Shown here piece after piece: positions 41,686 through 52,961 of a stretch of DNA of 64,000 bases. Within the stretch, counting starts at the first letter, position 1. Each line of letters opens with the position of its first letter. Made by a program: the position numbers and the translations under genes. The stretch is from the NCBI RefSeq assembly GCF_012273895.1, contig NC_052116.1, positions 7,068,001 through 7,132,000 on the forward strand, in the 5' to 3' direction. The stretch comes from Zerene cesonia. Its lineage: Eukaryota; Arthropoda; Insecta; Lepidoptera; Pieridae. The notes under the pieces are model-generated. The model saw only the letters and a list, made by a program, of their open reading frames with translations. It was not told where the DNA came from and did no database searches.

Positions 41686-42344
41686 TCGATTGTATTTTGT
41701 TAGGAAATTGTTGTCATTTAGTTTTAGAAATAGGAGTGGCAGGCCTCTTTTTTTAGGCTCAGACCACGATAGGTACTTGTTTTTATTTATTTTGTGGTAA
41801 AACTATCTATACGCATTTTCAGATCTTGAACTACTTTAGATTTCATGATAATTTACTGTACTAATTTACATATAGTTTAATAACAAAATCTCATAAAATT
41901 CAATCTGATTATTTATTATTAAATAAAGCAAACAAATACGCCAAACCCGCGACCCAGTTCATTCATACCGTCAAATATGGTTTGGAGATTGCTTTCGCAT
42001 TCAGATTTAGCTAACAGCAAATATCCTAGATTAGCATCGAAAACAATGTACCAAATGGTAAAGTTAATAAACGGTGCACCCAGCTGCATAATAAAGTTAG
42101 TCAGCAGATCGGAACGTAAACAAACGCATACAAACAGTGTTCGCTCACCAAAACCACGCGAATGTGCGCTAACTGAGTTGTTAGAATTTGTGAGTATTTC
42201 GTACATGTTATGTTATGTCTTTGCATACTGAATGTAATTTAAGTCTTTTCGGATTTTTTGCATTCAGATTTTCTTTTTTTTCTTGATGTTATGTGAAGGA
42301 TTTTTTGTTTACGAAACGTTCTGCGCGAGACATGTACAAGCTAA

Positions 42345-42534
42345 TCCTACTAATATTATAAATGCGAAAGTTTGCAAGGATGTGTGTGTGTTGCTCTTTC
42401 ACGCAAAAACTACTGAACCGATAGCAATGAAATTTGGTACGTAGACACAACTGGAATGACGTATAGGCAACTTTTTATCCCGATATTCGTACGGGATATG
42501 GACTTACGCGGGTGAAACCGCGGGGCGCAGCTAG
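42345..42534 (+). mobile_element. Non-autonomous Helitron-like element, TCCTACTAAT type, well preserved
   Basis: It begins TCCTACTAATATTATAAA after an A, contains a short GTGTGTGTG tract, and ends GCGCAGCTAG before a T. Two 3' hairpins are visible: ATCCCG...CGGGAT, then GCGG-GTGAAA-CCGC about 11 nt before CTAG. It is the best-preserved copy of this type here and has no coding capacity. Confidence 0.8.
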
Positions 42535-43133
42535 TGCGTCATAAAGAATTGATTAAGTAACTTAAAGGCGGTCATAAAGTACTAATTTTTTACCTCAATG
42601 ATCCAGCGCGTACAAAGGATTAAAGAATTTCGTGGTCGAGAAAAAAAAAACACGGTAAACATCATTATTCAGTTTTGGGTTGTATCGAAAAGGGCCACCG
42701 CACGTAACTTTCTTTTTTGTTACCCGCAAATTGAGATCTCGATAAGCGAACAATATGAGGCAAAACAAAAGTCGACAACCTTTAAATGTTGCAACAGCTA
42801 AGTACCTGCCATTAACTTGCTATCGGCTTAAATCAGTCCCTTAGGTACAGTGTCCGTAGCTTACAGAAAGATAAAGAGCACCATATGACGGAACAGGAAT
42901 TATTTATAAGGGTAATATAGCCGCATCCTTGCGCAAGCGTTTTATTGGCTGTGCATAGAATATTTAAAATTCCTTGCGTACACCTATTTTTCTCGGTTCT
43001 AGCGATTTCAGTTATCACAAATGAGATTTAACTGCATACACATCTATGTTGCACATTGTATAAATATGTAGGTAATATTTGGGATGTATGTCTCCATTTG
43101 CTGGTGTAGCTACATCAAAATCATTTAGATAGA
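42535..43133. other. 599-bp spacer between two facing Helitron-like elements
   Basis: Short frames on both strands (67 and 61 codons) show no recognised motif. It is bounded by the 3' ends of the two flanking elements. Confidence 0.4.
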
Positions 43134-43307
43134 CTAGCTGCACCCGGCAAACGCTGTTCTGCCTTACTCTTATCATTTAGGGATATGAAAAATAGATGTT
43201 GGCCGATTCTCATAGATACGGGATAAGCACAGAAAAATTCATCAAAATCGGTCAAGCCGTTCCGGAGGAGTATGGAAAACTGTGACACGAGAATTTTATA
43301 TATTAGA
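43134..43307 (-). mobile_element. Helitron-like element, TCTAATATAT type, minus strand
   Basis: Read on the minus strand it begins TCTAATATATAAAATTCTCG after an A and ends CCGGGTGCAGCTAG before a T. GGCA...TGCC can form a weaker subterminal hairpin. Its 3' third, with GATAAGAGTAAGGCAGAAC, differs from the 3' third of the 35714 copy although the 5' halves agree. Confidence 0.7.
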
Positions 43308-44712
43308 TAATTTGATTTATTTGTATCAAGGACGCTTCTTTATCAAATGAGTTAAAGACGGGGCTGAGGAGTGCAGTAAATTCAATAAGATTATAGTGTT
43401 TGAGAGTTCAAAATATACAAAGTAATGTTGCGACACAGCGAACATAAAAACAAATAGCACTTTTAATATATAATAATCGTTTAAGTGATATTCTTCGTCT
43501 AGATCTCACAGTTACCTCACGATGAAAGCCCCACACAAACGATAATATAGCACACGACAGATGTTAGGAAGTGCTCAGTGAATGTGTAGGCCGACATGTG
43601 CGAGTAGGCGCTACGAGCTCCCTCAACCGTGAACTGATAGTCAAACGAGTTTAATCACTTTCGTCAAGTATTGGGTGATGCGTAATATCGCATAGCTATA
43701 AAGATAAACGAAATGGGAAGCCTGAAGAAGTCGATAAGTCGGCAAAATGCGTCAGAATAATGACAAGAAATATGCTACGGATTTGGGATACATTGTATTT
43801 TTGTGGTTGGTGTGTCAAATATTATAGAAAATATATATCGAGCTGTTTGTTTTTATATTCATTCGAAATTAAAAAATATTGTCTTAAAAGCAATAAGTTC
43901 GATTATAATATTCACCAATCAGTCATAGGTCTGCTAGTTGTCATTGCGTAAAGTTAAAACTAGCTTTATTCATTAAAATATCTGAATGCGTGTTTCATGT
44001 AAGTCTGGCATGATGATAATGTCGTTGCTAACAAGCTTGTTGATATAAATAATTAAAACTTATAATTGGAAACAATTAGGAAGTTAATATTAAACTTTTC
44101 TAAAGTCATAAAGGCCTTGAAAATGCTTATTAATTGAATGAATTGAGCCTATTGATTTGCCACCGAAAGTTTAAATTGGAAAACTTGAGTTTTATAACGC
44201 ACATCGGTAATTCTTTCACTTGACGAGTTAATGAGTGCATTGGACTCAATTGCTTGTTTTGTTAACTTATAATTGCCTATCACGGGACAACTTTTAATTG
44301 TACACTGAAGAGGAAAACCGGTATTTTCGTAATAACTTCATTTGGGCATTTATTCTTCAGGTACGTGTTTCCAAGTTTTACAGGTTTAAATCTATGCCTA
44401 AAGATTTATGGGTAGTGTTTAATTTTTAGTACTTAAATAGAAATATGTTATCCTACCATTTTTATTCAACGAAATAAATTTTAATGAAATCTATTGTGAC
44501 ATAAATGTTAAAATAAGTATGAACTATAAAATGGTTAGAAGTAAAGACGAGGAAGTTGCTCGCGTTTTGAATTGATTAAAAACGATAAAATTTTTCTAAA
44601 TCCCTGGTCTGGGTAGATGACCTTGCTTCCAGAGAGGCGACCTTCTTAGAACCTACACAAAAAATATAACCAAACCGAAATGGATGGGAATTCCGATTGG
44701 TTTGACACTTAA
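43308..44712. other. AT-rich non-coding DNA
   Basis: Nothing recognised; a 63-codon frame at 43760 has no support. Confidence 0.4.
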
Positions 44713-44950
44713 TCATGCTACATTGATTTTGTTTTTATTATAAACCTCTTTAGCTGGCAACTTGCTAGGACCTTGAGAAAACAATAAAGTGTTAGAAATA
44801 AAAGTTTTATGGTCGAAGTGAATTATGTCCTTTTTTATTCGGAAATTTGTAGGCGTGAAGATGCCAGTTGAAATTACACGTCTATCAACCCGAAATCCAT
44901 CTTTGGTAGGAGGAGATTCAGGACATACGTTAAACACAGTAATTATTCAG
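44713..44950 (-). other. Uncharacterised 74-codon minus-strand open frame
   Basis: The frame begins at GTG with a stop four codons upstream. Its translation has balanced composition (for example CPESPPTKDGFRVDRRVIS), unlike most chance frames here. No motif is recognised, and no clear splice sites or ATG support it as a complete gene. Confidence 0.12.
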
Positions 44951-45169
44951 ATTTTTATAATATCGCCGTCCAACATCTTGATTGATTGTTAGGTGTCTGA
45001 ATCGTGATTAATTATAAACTTATCTCCAAATTTATTTCTTTGATGAATCGCATATTTTATGCTTACTGCAATATTTTTAAAGAAAATGCGGCACAAAATT
45101 ATATTGATATTCTATATGTGTGGTTTTATAGCGATATATCCAAACCCTTGTCATTGTTGTCAATGCATT

Positions 45170-45540
45170 CGATGCGCTGAGAGCCGCACGCCAGATAACG
45201 GTGTCGCACCGTGGCGTAAATAAATTTTACAATCTCGGATTATTACATTATCGACCGGGCCATCGTAGGGTCGAGCTGCCAGCGCCCACACGAGCGTGTC
45301 GTCGCGCCCGTCAAATCACGACCTGCTCAAACGAAACCTTCGCGTAAAAACGAGAAGAAATTTCATACAAAAGTGCCTTTAATCTATCGTCAAGTCACGA
45401 CAATTCCATAGAGCCGTCGCGGTCGCCCCAATCTGTCCGATACAGCAGCGTGGAGGGGAGGGGTAGGCTACCGCGTCTCTCGGCAACGACGCCGGTCCCT
45501 CGCCCGTCGCCGGCACTGCGCCCAAGCGCTCAGTCTGTTG
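45170..45540 (+). promoter_or_regulatory. CpG-rich candidate promoter with initiator at 45530
   Basis: This is the most GC- and CpG-rich block of the window, against strongly AT-rich surroundings. It has repeated GCGCC/CGTCG motifs and a GGGGAGGGG run. It ends in TCAGTC at 45530-45535, a perfect match to the arthropod initiator TCAKTY. With the A at 45532 as +1, GCACG at 45559-45563 falls at the downstream-promoter-element position and fits RGWYV at four of five bases. No TATA box is evident about 30 nt upstream. The plus orientation agrees with the coding exon 16 kb downstream, but linkage to that gene is not shown. Confidence 0.4.
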
Positions 45541-45747
45541 TCATCAGGCAATCTGATCGCACGTGTGTCGCAATTCATCGTACAGTCGTGCTCGAACTTA
45601 GTTGTGAAAAACTTGGTGTTTATCTTTGAGGATCGTGTTATATGCAGTGTTTGTGACGTTCAATCATAACTAATGTGGATTGTTAGTGCTCATACATTGA
45701 GAAACAATATCTGATGGTTCTTTTGAATAATAACATGAAAATACATG
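45532..45747 (+). other. Candidate non-coding first exon
   Basis: From the predicted initiator, 216 nt run to ATG|GTAAAG, a good donor at 45748. Only very short upstream frames are present, as expected of a 5' UTR. Joined to the acceptor at 61850 it would give an intron of about 16.1 kb. This is inference from signals alone. Confidence 0.3.
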
Positions 45748-45943
45748 GTAAAGATTTTTGCATGTGTTCAAGATTTGAATAAGTCATGTCTTATTTGTAT
45801 ATCCTGATGATCTTGGCTTGCACGATGCACGACAAAAATCACAAATCTGATTTTTAGAAATACAAAATTTAAGAGGATTATAACTTCAGCGTGGGCTAAT
45901 TTAAGTATTCATATAAGCGTTGCATTTCATCCGGACCACCGTA

Positions 45944-46251
45944 ATGGTCAAAACAATGGGAGACCTTGCGTCTCCGATGACATTGACTCTCGAAATGTTA
46001 ATTCGAGTATGCGTGAACAATCGAACACGGTGGGCTTAGGAGAATAGAGGCTGTGTGTGACCCTGTTGCGCCTACGGGACCAGCCGCAGTGGGTGGACGG
46101 CATAGTTTTCGAACCGCCTAGAAAACGACAGTGGGTGTTTGAATGGAGCCAGTTAATAATAATGGTGAGATTAAATCACCACCATAGAGGTTACACAATA
46201 ATGCTACAAAAGCATGTCCGCGGTTCGAGTCGTAGAAATCCTTTGAATTAA
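45944..46251 (+). other. GC-richer stretch with two short open frames, candidate exon
   Basis: An ATG frame of 31 codons (45944-46039) is followed by a second open frame from 46048 that reads RDQPQWVDGIVFEPPRKRQW in its first half. The second frame meets a donor-like ATG|GTGAGA at 46164/46165 exactly on a codon boundary, with an AG at 46046-46047 as a possible acceptor. The stretch lies 200-700 nt downstream of the candidate first exon. It might be an alternative exon, but no homology is recognised. Confidence 0.2.
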
Positions 46252-49015
46252 CATACGTAAATAGTTACTAACATATTGCTTTTCAACAATTCAATTTAGG
46301 TAGATTAGATACTAATCCTATTAATCACGTTGCTTTATAGTATTCGGAATGTTTTTTTTTTACCTTGGCACGATCTAGGAGCCGGAAAATGCCATGAATC
46401 CTTACAATCTCGTTCATCCTGTTAGCCAAATATTTCGCACATGTCGCTAGCAGACATCAGATGTCGCCTGACAAAAAACAGAACGCTAGAGCGGCACATG
46501 TTGCGGATCAAATTCAGGGCAAAACTATCTCACAAGACACTCATACAGCCGGTCAAGATCCACTCGACCGGGTTTAAAATAGACAAGACGCTACCCAAAT
46601 GTTTACTTAAACTTCAAAGAAATGGACATAGGAATATAGGCCTAAATTTAAATGAGCGTGCAATGGAATTTAATTAAACAATAATTACGTTAACCCTGTT
46701 ATTACGGACGCATCTGGTGTGAATGATGAATGCGTTCGTCACATAAAAAAGATTTATTCGAGAGAACTGCGCGGGCGCGGGCGGCACGTGGGCCGGCAGA
46801 TGCGCATCGCGCTGCAACAAAGGATGAACTTTTAATCTTACACAATCTCTTTTATTCGCAGCTGAATTTACAATTTCTTTACGCTACTTCAAGGAATTGG
46901 CAGCTGCGGATTTAAACACTCAGATAAAAACGTTTCGATCGTAATCAATAGTAAATATGAAATAGAATTTGAAATTCAATGGATTTTTAGAAAACGTGGC
47001 ACCCGTGCGTTGTAATATAAGAGGTCAAGTCCGGCATACGGACTTTTTCTTAAGATTTTATCTCAAGAACCTGTAGATCGATACCTTTTAAGGTAGCTTG
47101 CTCCTGTACGGTATTGACAACTGCGGGATGCTTTACATCAATATATGCCTTCGATATCTATACACTCTCTACAAGCTTCCTTCAATTTCTTAACCGTAAT
47201 TTATGATTCATAAATTATATAATTTTTGTCTTAATTTAGTATTAACAATCAACTATAGAGCATATAAATGCAATATCAAAACAATGTACACGATCGCAAT
47301 AAAGAAATTATTCAGTTGTGCAGAAGTTTTAAAATAGGATATTATGTATTAAGTTTCTCGATTCAAACGTATTCACTGCTTCTCACCAATACCAGGAATT
47401 TTGCAATACAAAGAATCAATTTTCTTAATTATTGGCAAACGCCTTTAGGCACGTAACTACACATACATTCTACCTTCTCGTTAAATAACGCGTGTTCAAT
47501 ATCTAATACATCTAAGTTATTCAAAATAGTAAATTATTTATAAACTACAGGTATAAATACGGCTGCCTCGCAAGGAAGCAAAAAAGCAGTCGGTAATTTG
47601 ATCGAGTTTAATGATTATTGTAATAAGTCGATTTTTGTGAATAACAATGCAGCAATTACGGGGCGAGATGTTTCAACAACCCCGTGATTATTTATAAAGC
47701 TTAAAAAATAACCCAATCACAAACTCAGGCACGTTCCCGCCACCTGCCTGACAGCTGTGGGGATTTATAACTGACAGATACAAAATTTCCCCTCAAGGAT
47801 ACCGTAAATGTGCAGCTGAGCTTAAGGAAATGGGTGGACAATTTAGGTAAACTACTCCGATTCAAGTAGAGATTGATTTTTTGCGACCGTGAACAAATTT
47901 TTGTTGCATTGTTGGTCTGCTTGGTATTATTGCAGGAATTTCATAGGTCTTATAGCAACAACGAGAGCATGATTATTAAGCTCATGGTAGTAAAATAAAG
48001 CAATATCTTTTGCCTTTCTTATGGAAAATTCTAAATTAAAGGAGATTATTAATGTGATAAATTTCTGATGGTGTCTCAAAGTAATAAAAACGAAAATTCT
48101 CACATTGTTTATAACGATATCATATAATTTATTGTAATTCACAACCATTTGATGTGATTTAACGGTCTCGACACAACGTCTGAGAGGAAATATGGCTGAA
48201 AATATATCGCCCTTACTCTGAACTTGTACTAAAATAGTTAAGCTACGCCTTCCATTTCTCTAGGACCATTACGACATCCTGTGCGTACCGCGTTGGGTGA
48301 AATACGTGCCCATTATACTTTTTCAGCGAAATGTATACATAAATTAAAATCCGACAACGAAAATATCAAATTATTTTAATTATAACTGAGGATCAGATTA
48401 TATTTCATATCCTATAGTTTATAACCTATGTATATAGGTATGTTTGATCTTTACACATCGCTTAATATTTTATTGGAATTGTTCCAATCGCGTTTTATCA
48501 AAAACATATCTATATTTATTTTGAAGCTTAACTTTCGTGCTTACAAGACATACTATTATGATTATTATCATCGAGTACGTAACCTCAACGTGGCTTATCT
48601 ATCCGCTGTCATAACTGAGAGTTGTGCAATAATAATTGTATTATGCCGCCAAAAGTAATTTAGTCCACAGATACAATATTGCTATTATATCGCATGACTC
48701 GCATTGTCGCTTGACGAGGGGCGCCCCTGGTGGCACAGCATCGTTAATCATTCTTTTCTTCACAAACAAATTTCCAATATTCAATTTCCGCGGCCGCAAT
48801 CATTTCAAAATCTCCCTGATAAATGGAACGGGTTAATTACCCCGTTCGTGACGTGACGTCCCGTGTTATTTATAATGGAAACAGTTCTGCTTTACCTGTG
48901 ATGTATCTCTCCTAATATCCTGTGAGCGGACGTGAAATATTTTTTACTCGAACTTCTCAACTTTCTCACATATTTGCCGTTTTTGTTACGCTATTTGTTA
49001 AGAGTTAATTAGCTC
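46252..49015. other. Non-coding, intron-like DNA
   Basis: A very GC-rich spot at 46765-46820 (GCGCGGGCGCGGGCGGCACG) lies inside a 61-codon plus frame and may be regulatory. Otherwise AT-rich with unsupported frames. Confidence 0.35.
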
Positions 49016-49058
49016 CTGGCGGAACATGTGGTGCAGATGTTCCGCCAGTGCGTTTTTT
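49016..49058. other. Perfect 12-bp hairpin followed by TTTTTT
   Basis: CTGGCGGAACAT (49016-49027) and ATGTTCCGCCAG (49037-49048) are perfect inverted copies around the 9-nt loop GTGGTGCAG. Three bases later a run of six T starts at 49053, which could stop Pol III on the plus strand. It is not part of any repeat recognised here. Confidence 0.7.
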
Positions 49059-50460
49059 AATATCCGATTCTTCGTGTTTTATTTCTTTGCTCTTTCCGCG
49101 CTCTGATCAAAAATAACAGTCCCACAAACACGTCAGAGTTATCGTGCGGTGACAAGTGTTATCTCGTATCGGCTATCAATCTTGTAAGCAAATATAGTAT
49201 AAGCAAATAAATGTCCGTTACGCGCCACGAAATAACGATACATTATTCGAGCGCAGAAAAAACTAACAGAAAGTTTGAGTTCAAATGTTATACAATTTTG
49301 GCTCAGGTTTCATTGCGTTGTTAGGTTTAATAGGTGTAAGATAACTTCTCGGGCATTATGCCAAATTCTATAACATCTTGAGCTCGGATTACGTGAGCAA
49401 GATGCATCTGATACATTTTCTAGTGACTGCAAAGTATTACGCGAGCGTTCTTGTCAGCGTAGCATACGTTGTAATAGTTTGTATTCTTTGGAATTGCGAT
49501 GCACTATACTGATGTTGCAACAATATGGTACAGTATGAATAATATTATTTCCTTAAAATTTTTTGAAAATTACTCAAGAGCTGTCAGGTTGCCCTCTTTT
49601 AAAGATAATTTAAGGGTGGAGATGATTGTAGGCTTCCTCGAAAGTTGGACGCTTTAGGTGAAGATAATGATCGGACTGTCAAATCACAACTCGATGTGTC
49701 ACCGGCCGCCATATTTATCAGTCGGAATCGTGTTGACATTGTTGACACATGTCACAACGTTCGGTTTTCGGGCATGTGGAATTGAAACAAATGATTCCGT
49801 GAGGATTTTAAATTTTTTTATTATGTAATCATTAGCATCATTAGGAATAATTTGTAGTATTAACTGCAGGTTTTATCCATTTGAAAATAAGCGTTCAAAA
49901 GTTTTCAGAGGTTTTCACTACTAATGCTTTTGTCATCTCATTTATAACATCGTACCGCGTGGCTGTGATGCCCTTGTATGAACGTGTAGTTCCAATACAT
50001 GTTTTTGTTACTGTCTTCTTATTTTACTGCACGCGTATCAAGTTCGACCCATATAGCTAGACATTAGTCAAGGTTCCCATTACGATAACTGGCACTCACA
50101 GTAATCTCGCCATATACGTTCACAATTAGCTGTCATACATTTTCTTTGTGCTGTGACTGTTTAATTGCAAGGCTTCGCTTTCCTTTTGTTTGATAAACAC
50201 ATGGTCGTCGTTAGATGCTTGACGGATTGGGGACTTGAGAGTTTTTGTTGCGAAGCTGAATGCGGATGTGCTGTTAAACAAATGGTTATGATTATCTAGT
50301 TAAATGTTCGTTTTATTGGTAGCGTACGCTAGCGTAACGCTGCGTAATTGTCATCTTTCGTGAGAGGGATTTTGAAAACATAAATAATAAATATTAGACA
50401 GAAAAAAATAATATCCTTTTCTTCACCCTTTTCAGTCCATTCCCTCTATCCAGTCGTCAA
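49059..50460. other. Non-coding, intron-like DNA
   Basis: Nothing recognised. Confidence 0.4.
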
Positions 50461-50602
50461 TCCTTTCCTTATCCCTAACTCCTTAAAAGCGCGCATCGTA
50501 GCCCTAGCGGCACTGCCTCTGGGAATGTTTATTGACGGTGGTGACCGCATACCATCAAGTGAACCACCAGCTATTGCATAAAGAAAAGAAAATAAATAAA
50601 AC
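50461..50602 (+). mobile_element. A-tailed retroposon 3' end, second copy
   Basis: It contains CCTTTCCTTATCCCTAACTC and CTTAAAAGCGCGCATCGTAG, then the core AATGTTTATTGACGGTGGT and CGCATACCATCAAGTGAACC, and ends in an A-rich tail (AAAGAAAAGAAAATAAAT). The order matches a very common lepidopteran non-LTR tail. There is no coding capacity. It is diverged and therefore old. Confidence 0.55.
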
Positions 50603-51961
50603 AGAACAGTTCCAAAACACATCCACGAACTGCAAGATTGTTGATGGGCGTTATTCACGGTTTATTATGAAATCTAGATAAACGCCCGCCGTTTGTAAAG
50701 ACCGCAGATTTCTGAGTATTTTAAAAAACGCTTAGATGAAAGTACCAGATTGTCCTTAACTCGAACATTATCAGACAATAACTTCGCTCCAGGCTCACCA
50801 AACCCGTTACGCCAGGTGAGGCGAAATCTTCAGCCATTTGTCAGGCGAATAACAATAAATCAAGCGAATACTTAATTTAAATGAGAAAAACGTTTAAAAA
50901 AGTATCACCGGTAGGCACGGTAGCGATGCCTCCCGTTCAGATAAAATATAAAATATTTTGTCATTAACAAGGATGTTTAAATGTGCATTAAGTTTCGTAA
51001 AACGTTTCCTCTTTGTAATTATGACAGAGGCGTTCTTTATTTCATTAATTTATTGTCGTGCTTATTTGAGTAACGGCTGCGAACATTTTTAATCGTGTCT
51101 TTATGGTAACCGTGATCAAGAATCTTCGCGGTGAATTATTAAAGTGGATTGGATACTGGATTGCCACAAAAAAAAAAAAAAAATATTAGTCTCGTACGGA
51201 ATTCTATATAACCCACGCATGTAAACAAATGATTATAAGCAATTTTTGAATGGTAATTACGCGATTAATGCTAATTTATACGTGGGATAGTGCCAGGTTT
51301 GACCGCGCCTCTCATAGCAACGTGCTCCAGTCATGCTATCTATCATGCATGCCCCGGTGAACACTATTTCAATGAACGTATATGCATTACCTACATGTTA
51401 AATTGAGTTATTGTATACGCGTATATATATCTGTTGGCCGTGAATGATGAATCAATTAGATAATAATAGTTCAATTGAGCTTTTTGTTCCGTCGAATAAA
51501 CGGTTTTATCGGTCAGCTTGAAATATGATAATTTACGCACAATACCAAATGAAACCAATGCATGCAAGCCAATACATAACACTATCTGCAATAAATGAAA
51601 TAGAAACGCGAATCACAACACTAAGCGATAGTATAATAAAGGTAACAAATGCTTATCATTAACATTTACATTTTATTATGAGACTTGGTTGTTACAATAA
51701 ACATTTAGAAAGTAAATGTAAATAATATCATGTACCGCTAGCGTAGAATATGAAGTTCATAGCTGCTTTATTAATTTGAGTAGGCAATTTTGTATCCATG
51801 ATTAGAAGTTATACGATCGCCGTATAATTTGTTTAAGAGAGGAAACCACATAATCACCGCTCACAAAATAAGAACGTCAATAAAGATCGTTAAATCTGAA
51901 CAAGAATATTAATTTAAACATGGATATAATATATATTCACATTATAGTCTATTTAAAATAG
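50603..51961. other. Non-coding, intron-like DNA
   Basis: A-run near 51168-51183; nothing else recognised. Confidence 0.4.
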
Positions 51962-52961
51962 NNNNNNNNNNNNNNNNNNNNNNNNNNNNNNNNNNNNNNN
52001 NNNNNNNNNNNNNNNNNNNNNNNNNNNNNNNNNNNNNNNNNNNNNNNNNNNNNNNNNNNNNNNNNNNNNNNNNNNNNNNNNNNNNNNNNNNNNNNNNNNN
52101 NNNNNNNNNNNNNNNNNNNNNNNNNNNNNNNNNNNNNNNNNNNNNNNNNNNNNNNNNNNNNNNNNNNNNNNNNNNNNNNNNNNNNNNNNNNNNNNNNNNN
52201 NNNNNNNNNNNNNNNNNNNNNNNNNNNNNNNNNNNNNNNNNNNNNNNNNNNNNNNNNNNNNNNNNNNNNNNNNNNNNNNNNNNNNNNNNNNNNNNNNNNN
52301 NNNNNNNNNNNNNNNNNNNNNNNNNNNNNNNNNNNNNNNNNNNNNNNNNNNNNNNNNNNNNNNNNNNNNNNNNNNNNNNNNNNNNNNNNNNNNNNNNNNN
52401 NNNNNNNNNNNNNNNNNNNNNNNNNNNNNNNNNNNNNNNNNNNNNNNNNNNNNNNNNNNNNNNNNNNNNNNNNNNNNNNNNNNNNNNNNNNNNNNNNNNN
52501 NNNNNNNNNNNNNNNNNNNNNNNNNNNNNNNNNNNNNNNNNNNNNNNNNNNNNNNNNNNNNNNNNNNNNNNNNNNNNNNNNNNNNNNNNNNNNNNNNNNN
52601 NNNNNNNNNNNNNNNNNNNNNNNNNNNNNNNNNNNNNNNNNNNNNNNNNNNNNNNNNNNNNNNNNNNNNNNNNNNNNNNNNNNNNNNNNNNNNNNNNNNN
52701 NNNNNNNNNNNNNNNNNNNNNNNNNNNNNNNNNNNNNNNNNNNNNNNNNNNNNNNNNNNNNNNNNNNNNNNNNNNNNNNNNNNNNNNNNNNNNNNNNNNN
52801 NNNNNNNNNNNNNNNNNNNNNNNNNNNNNNNNNNNNNNNNNNNNNNNNNNNNNNNNNNNNNNNNNNNNNNNNNNNNNNNNNNNNNNNNNNNNNNNNNNNN
52901 NNNNNNNNNNNNNNNNNNNNNNNNNNNNNNNNNNNNNNNNNNNNNNNNNNNNNNNNNNNNN
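51962..52961. other. Assembly gap 2 (1000 N)
   Basis: Exactly 1000 N, a placeholder length. Unlike the other two gaps the flanks (TTTAAAATAG on the left, AACCAATCAAGG on the right) do not overlap, so real sequence of unknown length may be missing. Confidence 0.95.

Larger units (their letters stand above)
35898..42344. other. AT-rich non-coding DNA
   Basis: Holds a short TTC-rich tract (36791-36812), a GGAAA-type tract (37595-37612), an AT-only stretch (38470-38520), two possible GAAGTCGGTT fragments and one AT-rich hairpin. A patch at 38040-38340 is GC-richer. No gene is recognised. Confidence 0.35.

Noticed and set aside
42365..42385. GTGTGTGTG tract as an independent microsatellite
   Set aside because: It is an internal part of the Helitron-like element, also seen in degraded form in the copy at 11211.
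46215..46240. GCGGTTCGAGTCGT as a tRNA B box
   Set aside because: No T-stem pairing, no A box at the right distance and no cloverleaf.
50446..50658. 70-codon minus-strand frame
   Set aside because: Antisense reading of the A-tailed retroposon copy.
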